DNA from: Pseudomonas sp. GOM6
Lineage (GTDB): Bacteria; Pseudomonadota; Gammaproteobacteria; Pseudomonadales; Pseudomonadaceae
DNA length: 64,000 bases
Direction: 5' to 3'
Assembly: GCF_029537485.1 (NCBI RefSeq)
Contig: NZ_JARPUS010000002.1
Span: forward strand, 347,999-411,998
A program made the position numbers and the translations under genes. This document shows positions 10,239 to 19,782 of this stretch, piece by piece. The stretch's first letter is position 1. Every line of letters starts with the position of its first letter. Below the pieces are notes generated by a model, which saw only the letters and a list, made by a program, of their open reading frames with translations, searched no databases and was not told where the DNA came from.

Positions 10239-11462
10239 ATGCGACGGCGGCTGGATGACTGGGTGGAGTTCTGGGGCTTCCTGTTCCGGCGTTTTCTGGC
10301 CGATCGCGCGATCAACAGTGCGGCCGCCTTGACCTACACCACGCTGTTCGCCGTGGTGCCGATGATGACTGTGACCTTCTCCATGCTTTCGGCCATCCCG
10401 GCGTTTCAGGGGACCGGTGAGCAGATCCAGAGCTTCATCTTTCAGAACTTCGTGCCGTCGTCCGGCGAGACGGTGCAGGAATATCTACGCGAGTTCACCA
10501 CCCAGGCACGTAAGCTTACCTGGGTCGGCGTGGTGTTGCTGGCGGTGACGGCATTCATGATGCTGGTGACCATCGAGAAAGCCTTCAACACCATCTGGCG
10601 CGTGCGTCAGCCGCGTCGTGGCATCTCCAGCTTTCTGCTGTACTGGGCGATTCTCAGCCTGGGGCCGATCTTGCTGGGTGCGGGTTTTGCCGCGACCACC
10701 TACATCACCTCGCTGTCGCTGCTGTCCGGGCCGGATGCGCTGGTCGGCGCCAAGACGCTGCTCGGTTTCGCTCCGTTGCTGTCCAGTGTGGCGGCGTTCA
10801 CATTGCTCTACTCCAGCGTGCCGAACGCCCGCGTGCCGCTGCGCCATGCCTTCGCAGGCGGGCTGTTCACCGCCGTGCTGTTCGAGCTGGCCAAGGGGTT
10901 GTTCGGGCTCTACGTCAGCCTGTTTCCCGGTTACCAGCTGATCTATGGCGCTTTTGCCACGGTGCCGTTGTTTTTGCTGTGGATCTACCTGTCCTGGTTG
11001 ATCGTGCTGTTCGGCGCCGAGCTGGTGTGCAACCTGTCCTCTTCCCGCCTCTGGCGGCGGCGTGCTTTACCGCGGGTGCTGGTATTGCTTGGCGTGTTGC
11101 GGGTCTTTCATCAACGACAGCAGCAGGGGCGAGCGGTGAGCCATGCCGAGATACAGCGTGAAGGCTGGTTGCTGCCAGAGGACGAATGGGCCGAGCTGAC
11201 CGAGTTTCTCGCCGGTGAGCAACTGATCTGTCGCACCAGTGGCGGAAATTGGGTGCTGTGCCGGGATCTGCAGCACTACAGCCTTTATCAACTGCTGATG
11301 AGCAGCCCCTGGCCGCTACCGCGGCCGGGGCAGTTACCCGAGCAGTTCGAGGAGGCCTGGTACCCCTCGGTACGCGTGGCGCTGGAGCAGCTTCACCAGC
11401 AGCAGGCTGAGCTATTTGCTGGCAGTCTGGCCCAGTGGCTGGACGGGACTGGTCAGAAGTGA
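10239..11462 (+). CDS. YihY/BrkB family inner-membrane protein
   Basis: A 407-aa protein. Residues about 1-275 hold six hydrophobic segments with the family motifs [20 protein letters not shown], the [10 protein letters not shown] loop and [17 protein letters not shown]. The C-terminal 130 residues are soluble and resemble a winged-helix-like tail ([20 protein letters not shown]). Once annotated as ribonuclease BN, a function now assigned to RNase Z; the true role is unknown. ATG 10239 is preceded by AGGAGAGG. It is divergent from the arsC-like gene. Confidence 0.88.
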   Translation: MRRRLDDWVEFWGFLFRRFLADRAINSAAALTYTTLFAVVPMMTVTFSMLSAIPAFQGTGEQIQSFIFQNFVPSSGETVQEYLREFTTQARKLTWVGVVLLAVTAFMMLVTIEKAFNTIWRVRQPRRGISSFLLYWAILSLGPILLGAGFAATTYITSLSLLSGPDALVGAKTLLGFAPLLSSVAAFTLLYSSVPNARVPLRHAFAGGLFTAVLFELAKGLFGLYVSLFPGYQLIYGAFATVPLFLLWIYLSWLIVLFGAELVCNLSSSRLWRRRALPRVLVLLGVLRVFHQRQQQGRAVSHAEIQREGWLLPEDEWAELTEFLAGEQLICRTSGGNWVLCRDLQHYSLYQLLMSSPWPLPRPGQLPEQFEEAWYPSVRVALEQLHQQQAELFAGSLAQWLDGTGQK

Positions 11463-11533
11463 CGAAAAAAGTCAGTTTAGTGCGGGGTGCAGTCGGCTCC
11501 GCGAGGCTATAAAGGCGAGCAAACGCAGCAATA

Positions 11534-11584
11534 CCGGCCTGGGAAGGCTGGCACGCTTCTGGCTATCTTCCAGCTATATGCTGG
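11534..11584 (+). other. Structured leader before the 63-aa gene
   Basis: Three hairpins can be drawn: CCGGCC/GGCTGG (11534-11551), CTGG/CCAG (11560-11573) and CCAGC/GCTGG (11570-11584). The last two share bases 11570-11573 and so exclude each other. This may be an attenuator or simply chance; no known riboswitch class is recognised. Confidence 0.35.
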
Positions 11585-11623
11585 CAGAGTGCCGGCGGCC
11601 TGAGACTCAGGGAAGTCGAGTGG

Positions 11624-11815
11624 ATGAGCAGTAGCAAGAACAAAGTAGTGCCGTTGCAACCGCGCGATACCGATGAAGCGCTGGAGCGGCTCAACCGCAT
11701 TACCGGTCTGCGTTTTGTTCGCTGGCCACAGTCACTGGCTGCGCTGGCGCGTCAGGCCGGTGAAGAAACCGAGCCGGAAAAGCCCAGTTCGGTTGTGCGT
11801 TTCGGGGTGTTCTGA
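11624..11815 (+). CDS. Small conserved-looking hypothetical protein, 63 aa
   Basis: A short basic then acidic protein with no cysteines or membrane segment, containing DEALERLNRITGLRFVRWPQSL in outline. It is supported as a gene by an in-frame ATG, typical GC3-rich codon use and a following terminator. It faces a convergent 130-aa gene. No family recognised; function unknown. Confidence 0.6.
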   Translation: MSSSKNKVVPLQPRDTDEALERLNRITGLRFVRWPQSLAALARQAGEETEPEKPSSVVRFGVF

Positions 11816-11824
11816 GCCCACAAA

Positions 11825-11851
11825 GCAAAACCCCGCCGAAGCGGGGTTTGC
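11825..11851. terminator. Intrinsic terminator, bidirectional
   Basis: AAAACCCCGC-CGAA-GCGGGGTTT hairpin between the convergent 63-aa gene and the 130-aa gene. Confidence 0.85.
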
Positions 11852-11867
11852 CTAAGCAGTCTGGCTA

Positions 11868-12260
11868 TCAGGCCATGGCCTGGCGATTGGCGCTTTCCTG
11901 TAGCTCTACCGCCTGGACGAAAAGTTCTTCGACGATCAACGACTGCGTGGGGACTGCCGAGCGCAGGCGTACCTGCATGTCCTCAATCTTGCCTTTCATC
12001 GGCAAGCGGGCGATGCCCGAAAGCATGACTTTGTTATGGCTGTTGACCTTGCCGTGATCGACGGCCACGTCACGCACCTGATTGCCGTCGCGATAACGCA
12101 CCATCAGCGAAACCGGCAAGTTGGCCAGGCCTGGCAGATGCAGCCAGGTAGCCACGTTGTATTCCGCCACACGCCCCTCGTAGGGCGTTACGTTGCTGCG
12201 TGCGCTGTTGACGATGCTGGAGGGAACGGGACCGATCAGCTTGTCATTGGCTTGGGACAT
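11868..12260 (-). CDS. Hypothetical protein, 130 aa
   Basis: Not recognised. It has no signal peptide or membrane helix. The middle is beta-rich (VAEYNVATWLHLPGLANLPVSL, MVRYRDGNQVRDVAV) and the end is helical (SLIVEELFVQAVELQES). Its start is followed by coding with normal Pseudomonas codon use, and it ends at the shared terminator at 11825-11851. It is downstream of the PilZ gene on the same strand with a 124-base gap, so joint transcription is possible. The strand pattern in the middle could suit a small beta-barrel, but I saw no PilZ RxxxR motif. Confidence 0.7.
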   Translation of the reverse strand: MSQANDKLIGPVPSSIVNSARSNVTPYEGRVAEYNVATWLHLPGLANLPVSLMVRYRDGNQVRDVAVDHGKVNSHNKVMLSGIARLPMKGKIEDMQVRLRSAVPTQSLIVEELFVQAVELQESANRQAMA

Positions 12261-12384
12261 GGATGGGGCTCCGGCAGAACGTGTTGGTATAGGTATGGGG
12301 CGATTATAGGCAGGTGAGGTGCACGCAAACTGTGCACTGCAGCGGAGTTAGTTGAGACTTTCTTCGCAGAACCTGGCGGTTTGT

Positions 12385-13794
12385 TCAGGCCAGACGCAGT
12401 GGGTGACGAACCACGCTGGGGGTGTCGAGATTGGCGGCAGGCAGAAGGATAACGGCCTGATTATTCACGTTGGCCAGCTGCAGCCAGAGGTTTTCTCCTT
12501 CAACGAACTGCCCGCGCGGCAACCATAAGCCGTGATGCCAGCCGGCGCCCGGCTCGGGCGTGCTCTGCAGAACCCCCGGATGAGTCTGGGCGCTGGGAGC
12601 GCGGCGCAGCCAGACCGGTCTGGGCAGGCCCTTGAGGTAGCGCAGGCCAAGGTGTAACCCCTGTTGATTGAGATGACGCCAGCGCACCAGCGCCAGAGTC
12701 GGAGTACCACTGTGCGTCAGCACCAGTACCAGCTGGCCGACCGGCAGCTGGTTGCCCTGCTCGTTGGGACAGCGCAGGCGGGCGCCCCCAGGGCTTGCAT
12801 CGAGCATCTGGGCTGTACTGCTCTGCGGGCGCTTTTCCAGCAGGTGGTCGTGAATAGCCGTCAGCCCGACAACCAGGCTGCAGTCTGCGCTGAAATCCGC
12901 ACGCGGATGGCGGCGCTGCTGGCGTCCGTGCCAGTGTTGGCGAACGCGCTCCAGCAGTTCGCGTTCGATGGCGCTCTGTAGTGGTGCCGGTTCGTGCAGT
13001 GCTACCAGCAGGGCGCCCAGCTCGAGGCGGCGCAGGTAATCTGCTGTACCTTTGATCGGGGCTTCGTAAGGCAGGCAGGGTAGCGATTGGCTCAGGTCGA
13101 TCAACGGGCCATCACTATCATCATCTTCCTCCCAGGGCAGCAGGCGCGCGAGCTCTGCGAGTGGTGTAAGTGCACCAAACAGAGCGACGCATTCGCCGCT
13201 GGCCAGGTGGAAGGGGCTGCTCAGGGCAAGTAGCAACATTTGCTGGTACAGGCCACGCAAGGTGCTGGCAGGCGTTGGCTGGAAGGGGGCTGCGACATGC
13301 TCGTCCAGGCAGTCCTGGTGCTCGCCAATCCAGTACAGCAGGTGGCTGTCACTCCACAGCGACTCGCTGGGTTCCTGGTACAGCTGATAGTGACGTAACA
13401 GACTCTGCGCCAGGAAATGCTCTGCCATGTACAGACACCAGGCCAGGTGTGGACGCGATGGCTGGCGTCCCTGAAGGATCTGCAGTAGCAGGCGCTTGAA
13501 GCCGCAGGCCAGCTCGTTGCACAAGTGGACAAAGCTGGCGGAGGGCAGCTTGCCGCTCAGCAGAGGGGCGCTGTAATGGCGGTATTCCTCGCAGAAGCTT
13601 TGCAGGGCACGCTGCCTTTCCAGTAAGGTCATGGCGCTGCGGTTGAGGCGGAAGAGCAGTTCGAGCAACTGCTGTAGGCCTTCCTCGACGGGCAATCGGC
13701 GCGCGCCACTCAGGCGTTCATTGAGGTCGCTGAGTGACGTGGCGTTCTCGTCGAGTATGTCCGGCACTTCAAGATGCAGGGCATCCAGCGTCAT
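12385..13794 (-). CDS. PilZ-domain (c-di-GMP-binding) protein with a long helical N-terminus
   Basis: A 469-aa soluble protein. Residues about 1-290 are helical and Leu-rich with no recognised family. A PilZ domain follows: RRHPRADF supplies the RxxxR arginines and DASPGGARL the D/NxSxxG motif, so the c-di-GMP contacts appear intact. The tail after the domain, about 70 residues (WLRRAPSAQ to PLRLA), is beta-rich. This suggests a c-di-GMP receptor that passes the signal to the N-terminal region. It is divergent from the TlpA-like lipoprotein gene. Confidence 0.82.
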   Translation of the reverse strand: MTLDALHLEVPDILDENATSLSDLNERLSGARRLPVEEGLQQLLELLFRLNRSAMTLLERQRALQSFCEEYRHYSAPLLSGKLPSASFVHLCNELACGFKRLLLQILQGRQPSRPHLAWCLYMAEHFLAQSLLRHYQLYQEPSESLWSDSHLLYWIGEHQDCLDEHVAAPFQPTPASTLRGLYQQMLLLALSSPFHLASGECVALFGALTPLAELARLLPWEEDDDSDGPLIDLSQSLPCLPYEAPIKGTADYLRRLELGALLVALHEPAPLQSAIERELLERVRQHWHGRQQRRHPRADFSADCSLVVGLTAIHDHLLEKRPQSSTAQMLDASPGGARLRCPNEQGNQLPVGQLVLVLTHSGTPTLALVRWRHLNQQGLHLGLRYLKGLPRPVWLRRAPSAQTHPGVLQSTPEPGAGWHHGLWLPRGQFVEGENLWLQLANVNNQAVILLPAANLDTPSVVRHPLRLA

Positions 13795-13824
13795 AACAAC
13801 CCCGCGCGCACGAGGAGCGAATGC

Positions 13825-14292
13825 ATGGGACGGTCACTTCGGATGATGGTGGGTTGCATTGCCGCGCTTCTCCTGGCCGGCTGCGCCGAGGATTGGGGCC
13901 TCGATCAGCATGGACGAAAGGTAACGGCTGAGCAGCTGGATGGCCAGTGGTTGGTCATCAATTATTGGGCAGAATGGTGCAAGCCCTGCCGCACAGAAAT
14001 TCCCGAGCTGAATCAGCTGAGTGAGCAGTTGAATGGCACTGGTGCGCAGGTGCTGGGTGTCAATTTCGACGCCCTGCAAGGTGGTGATCTGGCTCGGGCT
14101 GCCGATGCCTTTGCCATTCGCTTTACCGTGCTGGCAACAGACCCGGCTACACGTCTCGAACTGCCGCGCAACGACGTGTTGCCGGTGACCTATATCATCG
14201 GTGCCGATGGCAGGTTGCGTGAGCGCCTGCTTGGCGAACAAACGGCGGCGGGCCTGCAGGCGCGCTTAGCCCATTGGCAATCTCGGGAGTAA
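13825..14292 (+). CDS. TlpA-like thioredoxin-fold lipoprotein
   Basis: A 155-aa protein with a lipoprotein signal (LLLAGCAED, lipidated Cys at about residue 19) and a thioredoxin domain. The active site is WCKPC in NYWAEWCKPCRTEIPEL, and LPVTYIIGADG contains the cis-proline. It probably reduces or exchanges disulfides in periplasmic proteins; no partner is indicated. The ATG at 13825 follows GAGGAGCGA; the ATG four bases earlier is out of frame. The acylphosphatase gene starts 5 bases after it. Confidence 0.88.
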   Translation: MGRSLRMMVGCIAALLLAGCAEDWGLDQHGRKVTAEQLDGQWLVINYWAEWCKPCRTEIPELNQLSEQLNGTGAQVLGVNFDALQGGDLARAADAFAIRFTVLATDPATRLELPRNDVLPVTYIIGADGRLRERLLGEQTAAGLQARLAHWQSRE

Positions 14293-14297
14293 GGATC

Positions 14298-14570
14298 ATG
14301 CGTATCTGTCTGCACGGTTTCGTCAGCGGCAAGGTGCAGGGTGTGCATTTTCGTCAGCACACCCAGGAAGAGGCAGAGCGGCTGGATCTCGATGGCTGGG
14401 TGCGCAACCTGGCTGACGGCCGTGTGGAAGTCCTGCTCGAAGGTGAGGAGCAGGCCGTGCGTGAGCTGACGGCCTGGCTGGAGCATGGTCCGGAGCGGGC
14501 TGAGGTCAGCGGCCTGGCTCTGGAGGAGCAGCCGCTGCAGGGGATCGCGGGTTTTCTGGTCCGGCGCTGA
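14298..14570 (+). CDS. acyP: Acylphosphatase
   Basis: Hydrolyses acyl phosphates. At 90 aa it is the typical length, with the active-site loop FVSGKVQGVHFRQHTQ (Arg in the HFR triplet) and the catalytic Asn in GWVRNLADGRVEVLLEG. A longer in-frame start at 14274 is inside the preceding gene, so MRICLHG is used. The stop abuts the stop of the convergent lipoprotein gene with no gap. Confidence 0.93.
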   Translation: MRICLHGFVSGKVQGVHFRQHTQEEAERLDLDGWVRNLADGRVEVLLEGEEQAVRELTAWLEHGPERAEVSGLALEEQPLQGIAGFLVRR

Positions 14571-15521
14571 TCAGTCCTCGCCAGGGTCTGCCGCCAGGCG
14601 ACCAGCATCCTTGAGCAGGGCGTGGAGAAATTCCTGCTGCAACTCTGGGTCGTTACGAGTCAGTTCGATCAGGCTCTGCTCCAGTTCGCTGGCTTCCTCC
14701 TCCAGGCCTAGGTCGGATAGACGCTTGACTCGATGAACCCAGTGCGACACTTCGTCTTCTTCGAGGTCGTCGTAGATCAATGCATGCGCTTCGCGCAGTT
14801 TGCCGCGCAGGTCACGGCTGACCAGCAGGGTGGCATCGGCGCTGGTCCCATCCTGTGGGTCTTCGACACTGAGTAGCAATGTGCCGATCTGACTGGCGTC
14901 GTGGTCGGCGAAGGGGCCGTCGAGCAGGTTCAGGCGCAGCATGCCGGCGCGGTCGGTGCTCAGTTCATGGGTTTCCTTGCCGGCCTTGACCAGCACGGGG
15001 CGTTCAGCCCAGGGCAGGCTCGAATACTCGGTTCGCTTGTCCTGCTGAACCTCGTCGATCTTGGCCAGGTTCTGTTCCGAGCGACCATTGGACTCGACGT
15101 TCATCGCTGGGTTGAGGCCGGCGAAACCATAGTTGATCCAGTCCTTGGTCACGCTGTCCGGCAGGCGGCCGAGCATCACCACGTTGACGATGTTGGCACC
15201 AATCCCGGCCACGACCGCCACGGCACCCAACGGTACTTCGTACAGCTCGCGCCAGGGCTGGTAAGGCGTGTAGCGGTCGTAACGGCGGGTGACTTCGAAG
15301 GCGGTGACCTCGAAGGTCTTCTGCTCGTGGATGCGCACGCGGCGCTGCGGCAAGGCCAGTACGCGAGGCTCGCCAACATCAATCTGCAGGCTGTGAGCGA
15401 GCAAGCGCCGTTCAAGGCGCTCCTCGTGCTCACTGCGTTGCGGTAGCTGGTTGGCGCAGCCGCCGAGCATCAGGGCGCCGAGCAGGGCGGCGCCAATTCG
15501 AAGGGTGTTTCGCTGGTACAT
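14571..15521 (-). CDS. Putative lipoprotein, 316 aa
   Basis: A lipoprotein signal is clear (LLGALMLGGCANQ, Cys at about residue 22). The rest is not a family I can name. It has a small hydrophobic stretch (LGAVAVVAGIGANIVNVVML) at about residues 97-117 and a beta-rich middle (LSTDRAGMLRLNLLDG). A charged helical C-terminus ends in ELTRNDPELQQEFLHALLKD. It follows proS on the same strand after 20 bases, so the two are likely co-transcribed. Function unknown. Confidence 0.82.
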   Translation of the reverse strand: MYQRNTLRIGAALLGALMLGGCANQLPQRSEHEERLERRLLAHSLQIDVGEPRVLALPQRRVRIHEQKTFEVTAFEVTRRYDRYTPYQPWRELYEVPLGAVAVVAGIGANIVNVVMLGRLPDSVTKDWINYGFAGLNPAMNVESNGRSEQNLAKIDEVQQDKRTEYSSLPWAERPVLVKAGKETHELSTDRAGMLRLNLLDGPFADHDASQIGTLLLSVEDPQDGTSADATLLVSRDLRGKLREAHALIYDDLEEDEVSHWVHRVKRLSDLGLEEEASELEQSLIELTRNDPELQQEFLHALLKDAGRLAADPGED

Positions 15522-15541
15522 GTGGGTTACTGGGTCTGAGG

Positions 15542-17257
15542 TCAGCGGGCGATGCGCTCGGCAAGGAAAGTCAGGATGTCGGCTGCCGAAACCTGCTGGC
15601 TATCGCTTTCGCGGCGGTTTTTGTATTCCAGGTTGCCATCGGCCAGGCCGCGCTCGCTGACGACCAGGCGGTGCGGAATACCTATCAGCTCCATGTCGGC
15701 GAACTTCACACCTGGGCTGGTCTTCTTGTCGCGATCATCCAGCAGCACTTCGTAACCGGCGGCGGTCAATTCGGCGTAGAGCTTGTCGGTGGCTTCGCGC
15801 ACGGCTTCGTTTTCGTACTTCATCGGCACGATGGCGATTTGGAACGGCGCCAGGGCGTCGGTCCAGAGGATGCCGCGCTCGTCCCAGTTCTGCTCGATGG
15901 CTGCGGCGACCACGCGGGAGACGCCGATGCCGTAGCAACCCATGATCAGGGTGACTGGTTTGCCGCTCTCGCCGAGTACCTTGCAGCCCATGGCTTCGCT
16001 GTATTTGGTCCCGAGCTGGAAGATATGGCCGACTTCGATACCGCGCTTGATCACCAGGGAACCCTTGCCGTCCGGGCTGGGGTCGCCCTCGACCACATTG
16101 CGCAGGTCGGCAACGGCAGGCAGCGGCAGGTCGCGCTCCCAGTTGAGGCCGAAGTAGTGTTTGCCGTCGATGTTGGCGCCGGCGCCGAAGTCGCTCATCA
16201 GGGCGACGCTACGGTCGATCACGCAAGTGATCGGCAGGTTCAGCGGGCCAAGCGAGCCAGGGCTGGCACCGATTGCGGCACGGATTTCGGCTTCGGAGGC
16301 AAATACCAGCGGGCTGGCGACCAGTTCGTGATTGGCGGCCTTGATTTCGTTGAGTTCGTGGTCGCCGCGCACGATCAGTGCAACCAGCTTGCCTTCCTCG
16401 GCTGCATGCACGACCAGGGTTTTGACGGTTTTCTCGATAGCCAGGTCGAACTGGTTGACCAGCTCTTCGATGGTCTTGGCGTCCGGCGTATCGACCAGGC
16501 GCAGCTCTTCAGTGGCGGCGCCACGTTCTTTTTCGCGCGGGATGGCCTCGGCCTTTTCGATGTTGGCGGCGTAGTCGGAGCTGTCGCTGAAGGCGATATC
16601 GTCTTCGCCGGACTCGGCCAGTACATGGAATTCGTGGGAGCCAGTGCCGCCGATGGAGCCGGTATCGGCCTGCACCGGGCGGAAGTTCAGGCCCAGGCGG
16701 GTGAACACGTTGCAGTAGGCCTGGTGCATGCGGTCATAGGTTTCCTGCAGCGAGGCCTGGTCGATGTGGAAGGAGTAGGCGTCCTTCATCAGGAATTCAC
16801 GGCCACGCATCAGGCCAAAGCGCGGACGGATTTCGTCGCGGAACTTGGTCTGGATCTGATACATGTTGATCGGCAGCTGCTTGTAGCTGTTCAGCTCGTT
16901 GCGGGCCAGATCAGTGATGACTTCTTCATGGGTCGGGCCGAGGCAGAAGGCGCGGTCATGACGGTCCTTGATGCGCAGCAGTTCGGGGCCGTATTGCTCC
17001 CAGCGGCCGGACTCCTGCCACAGTTCGGCAGGCTGCACGACCGGCATCATCACTTCCAGGGCGCCGGCGGCGTTCATTTCCTCACGTACCACGGCTTCGG
17101 CCTTGCGCAATACGCGCAGCCCCATTGGCATCCAGTTGTACAGGCCCGAGGCCAGTTTGCGGATCATGCCGGCACGCAGCATCAGCTGATGGCTGATCAC
17201 CACCGCGTCGGAGGGAGTTTCCTTGAGGGTCGAGAGCAGGTACTGACTGGTACGCAT
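15542..17257 (-). CDS. proS: Prolyl-tRNA synthetase ProS
   Basis: Class II synthetase charging tRNA-Pro. The 571-aa product is the long bacterial type: N-terminal catalytic core with [23 protein letters not shown], and the class II region [31 protein letters not shown]. An editing (INS) insertion follows at about residues 230-390 ([18 protein letters not shown]), then GCYGIGVSR and the anticodon-binding domain. The start at 17257 gives the length expected in Pseudomonas; the frame from 17314 adds 19 unlikely residues. Confidence 0.97.
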   Translation of the reverse strand: MRTSQYLLSTLKETPSDAVVISHQLMLRAGMIRKLASGLYNWMPMGLRVLRKAEAVVREEMNAAGALEVMMPVVQPAELWQESGRWEQYGPELLRIKDRHDRAFCLGPTHEEVITDLARNELNSYKQLPINMYQIQTKFRDEIRPRFGLMRGREFLMKDAYSFHIDQASLQETYDRMHQAYCNVFTRLGLNFRPVQADTGSIGGTGSHEFHVLAESGEDDIAFSDSSDYAANIEKAEAIPREKERGAATEELRLVDTPDAKTIEELVNQFDLAIEKTVKTLVVHAAEEGKLVALIVRGDHELNEIKAANHELVASPLVFASEAEIRAAIGASPGSLGPLNLPITCVIDRSVALMSDFGAGANIDGKHYFGLNWERDLPLPAVADLRNVVEGDPSPDGKGSLVIKRGIEVGHIFQLGTKYSEAMGCKVLGESGKPVTLIMGCYGIGVSRVVAAAIEQNWDERGILWTDALAPFQIAIVPMKYENEAVREATDKLYAELTAAGYEVLLDDRDKKTSPGVKFADMELIGIPHRLVVSERGLADGNLEYKNRRESDSQQVSAADILTFLAERIAR

Positions 17258-17342
17258 GTTTGGCCGTTCTGTCGGTTGCGAGGGCAAATAATGACTCGGC
17301 ATTGTACGGGGCAAGCTAGGTGGCGTACAGGATGGAGCGGAA

Positions 17343-17765
17343 GTGAATATGGCGGAGCTGACAGCTGACCAGGTTCAGGCATTGATTCGTGCCGGCGTGC
17401 CCATGGCGGAAGACATCGACCTGAGAATCGATCATCTGGATGCCGATAAGGCGGTGGCCAGAGTGCCATTTCACGGCAAGCTGGTGAGGCCGGGGGGCAC
17501 TGTTTCAGGGCCGACCATCATGTCGCTGGCCGATGCGGCCATGTATGCGGTGGTGCTGGGGCGTTTGGGTAGGGTGGAGATGGCGGTGACGGCCAACCTG
17601 AATATCAACTTTCTGGCCAAGCCCAAGCCTGTCGATTTGGTTGCCGAGGCGCGAATCTTGCGCCTTTCGCGGCGTCAAGCGGTGTGTGAGGTGCAGCTTT
17701 ATTCACAAGGAGGGGAGGGGGAGTTAGTGGCGCATGTCACGGGGACCTACGCGTTGCCTCTTTGA
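17343..17765 (+). CDS. PaaI-like hotdog-fold thioesterase
   Basis: A 140-aa protein with a hotdog domain: [26 protein letters not shown] carries the conserved Asp on the long helix (seen here as SLADAAM), and [23 protein letters not shown] follows. Such enzymes hydrolyse acyl-CoA thioesters; the substrate is unknown. Two starts are possible: GTG 17343 with GGAG five bases upstream, or ATG 17349 with an 11-base gap. It is divergent from proS and ends at a shared terminator. Confidence 0.85.
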   Translation: MNMAELTADQVQALIRAGVPMAEDIDLRIDHLDADKAVARVPFHGKLVRPGGTVSGPTIMSLADAAMYAVVLGRLGRVEMAVTANLNINFLAKPKPVDLVAEARILRLSRRQAVCEVQLYSQGGEGELVAHVTGTYALPL

Positions 17766-17780
17766 GTTTCTTCGGCGGAT

Positions 17781-17813
17781 AAAAAAGAACCCGGCCTAGG
17801 CCGGGTTCTTTTT
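17781..17813. terminator. Intrinsic terminator, bidirectional
   Basis: AAAGAACCCGGCC/GGCCGGGTTCTTTTT stem with A and T runs on either side, shared by the convergent thioesterase and OprD-family genes. Confidence 0.92.
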
Positions 17814-17835
17814 GTCATGAGACCGCGGAGCGCTA

Positions 17836-19104
17836 TTACAGGATGCTCAGCGGGTACTCAATGATCACGCGAACTTCGTCGCTCGACGGTGCGCCGTAAT
17901 AAACGCCATCGCTGCTGCGGTAGGTTGCCTGGCGGACACGCACGTTCAGATCTTTGGCGGCGCCTTCTTGAACGGTGTAGCCGATCTGGACGTTGCGCTC
18001 CCACTCTTTGCCGTCGTCAGTAGTTGCGGTTTTGGCATCGGAGCCGCTGACGTAGCGGGTCATGAAGGCCAGGCCAGGTACACCAAACTCGGTAAAGTCG
18101 AGGTCATAGCGTACTTGCCAGGACTTCTCGTCTTCGGCGTTGAAGTCGGAGCGCTGGATGGAGTTGGCCAGCCAGACTGTGCCGCCGCCGTCCACGCCGT
18201 AGTCATAACCGGTACCATCAAAGCCGCCAATGGACTTCTGGTAGGCTGCAGTGAATGTGTGAGCGCCGATGTTGTAGGCGGCTGCGAGACTCCAGATGGT
18301 GTTGTCTTCGTCGCTACCGGTATCGGTGTACTCTTTATCGTAATCGGTCTGATAAATATTAAAGTCGAAGTTCAGCGATTGGTTGTCGCTGATGCCGTAG
18401 GTGTAATTGAGGTTGCCGTAGTACTTCTCGAAGGAGTCTTCCACGTCCGAGTAGTACAGAGAAGCGGACAGGTTGTCAGTGAAGCTGTAGGAGCCGCCGA
18501 ATACGTCAGCGCCTTTCAGGCCCAGGCTATCGTGATAGGTTTGGTCTTGGGCGTTGATGGCGGTGAAGTGACCAGCATTAAGCTCTAGACCTTCGATTTC
18601 GCTGCTGGTCACCATGAAGCCTTCAGCAACTTCTGGCAGCAGGCGGCTATCATCGGTGCTCAGTACAGGCAAGGCAGTGAACTGGTCGCCATACTTGAGG
18701 ACAGTGTTGGAAACGCGCAGTTTGACCGCGCCGCCAGCCTCGGAGTAATCGTCCTGAGAGCGGCCGTCACTGCCGGTGGGGAATAGACCGGAGCCGCTAC
18801 GACCTTTGCCGCTATCCAGTTTCAGGCCCAGCAGGCCGATAGCGTCAACGCCAAAACCTACAGTGCCCTCGGTGAATCCCGACTCGAAGGTGGTGATGAA
18901 CCCTTGGCCCCACTCTTGAGGATCATCGTCACGGTCTGGGCCGGCGTTGCGGAAGTCGCGGTAGAAGTACAGATTGCGGCTCAGAACATTGAGGCTGCTG
19001 TCCTCAACGAAGCCGTTAGACTCGGACTGCGCGCTGGCGGAAGCCAGTTGGGTGGTTGCGGCGGTCACGGCGAGAGCCAGTGCGCTCCACTTCATCACTT
19101 GCAT
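17836..19104 (-). CDS. OprD-family outer-membrane porin
   Basis: A 422-aa porin with a signal peptide (MKWSALALAVTAATTQLASA). OprD hallmarks are GFVEDSSLNVLSRNLYFYRD, GFGVDAIGLLGLKLDSG, DDYSEAGGAVKLRVSNT, LKYGDQ, SASLYYSDVEDSFEKYYGN and the C-terminal EYPLSIL. The family is an 18-stranded barrel that takes up basic amino acids, small acids or carbapenems depending on the loops; the substrate cannot be read from sequence. It sits where P. aeruginosa has oprD itself, but sequence differences are enough that I call only the family. Confidence 0.92.
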   Translation of the reverse strand: MQVMKWSALALAVTAATTQLASASAQSESNGFVEDSSLNVLSRNLYFYRDFRNAGPDRDDDPQEWGQGFITTFESGFTEGTVGFGVDAIGLLGLKLDSGKGRSGSGLFPTGSDGRSQDDYSEAGGAVKLRVSNTVLKYGDQFTALPVLSTDDSRLLPEVAEGFMVTSSEIEGLELNAGHFTAINAQDQTYHDSLGLKGADVFGGSYSFTDNLSASLYYSDVEDSFEKYYGNLNYTYGISDNQSLNFDFNIYQTDYDKEYTDTGSDEDNTIWSLAAAYNIGAHTFTAAYQKSIGGFDGTGYDYGVDGGGTVWLANSIQRSDFNAEDEKSWQVRYDLDFTEFGVPGLAFMTRYVSGSDAKTATTDDGKEWERNVQIGYTVQEGAAKDLNVRVRQATYRSSDGVYYGAPSSDEVRVIIEYPLSIL

Positions 19105-19782
19105 TGTGATTGCTCCTTTGGTTTAGAAGAGTTGTGCTGCCCACTATTTTGTTATATGGGCGGCTCTTTCTTTTTGTGTCGGCGCTAACTTATAGCACGG
19201 AGGTTTAAGTTGGCGACAGATATCATTGATTCCCTACGCTTTAGTTAGTGAGCTTGTCGCAAATTTGCATCTGCGATGTCGCCTTTATGTAGGTTTTTGC
19301 CGCTGCTTTCTCCGTGCGAGTCGCCTTGAAAAGGCTATCAATCCAAGCGCTTACAGCGTTAAGCGGTAATTCGCGCTGAACCGAAAGCCCCTGCGGCGCC
19401 GACGGTGGCTGTTCCAAAGCAAGTTCCGTGCACAAGTTGCCTGAGTGATGAGAAAAATCCTCTGTGGCTGATTCCTCTGCGGCTGAGAGGCTTTTTCGGC
19501 ATTGTGTTGGGTGCGTTCTGGCGTGTGGGGTGGTGTCTTTGATTCGGGTTGGTACGATGGTGCGAGCGTGTCTGGCTGCGCGGTAACGCTTTTATCGGTG
19601 TGCTTGTTCGATTTGTGGGCGCGTATGCCACTTTTTTGCCCACTTATGGGGCGTTGGTTTTCTTGTTAGCGCCAGAATCGGCCGTGCATGCCTGTTTTTG
19701 GGGCTTGGTGGGTGAGCAGCTCATGTCTTCCCGCTATGCTGCGCGCTCGAAGAATCATGTGAGCTGAGCTGGAGGGGTTCGA
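19105..19782. other. 678-base non-coding gap upstream of the porin and the HIT gene
   Basis: No convincing gene. Short frames here lack family resemblance. The region is noticeably less GC-rich than its neighbours and must hold the divergent promoters. On the minus strand a TATAAG-like box lies about 80 bases from the porin start and GGAG about 9 bases from it. A long hairpin at 19452-19497 is listed separately. Confidence 0.6.
19452..19497. terminator. Terminator-like hairpin in the porin upstream gap
   Basis: GAAAAA and CCTCT (19452-19463) pair with AGAGG and TTTTTC (19486-19497), giving an 11-bp stem with one mismatch and U-rich 3' arm. No annotated transcript ends here, so it may mark an unlisted RNA. 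Confidence 0.4.

Noticed and set aside
15671..17368. Long + strand frame of 565 codons opposite proS
   Set aside because: Antisense shadow of proS; low-complexity composition, no family resemblance.
19549..19767. 72-codon + strand frame in the porin upstream gap
   Set aside because: No ribosome site or family resemblance, and codon use unlike neighbours; treated as non-coding.
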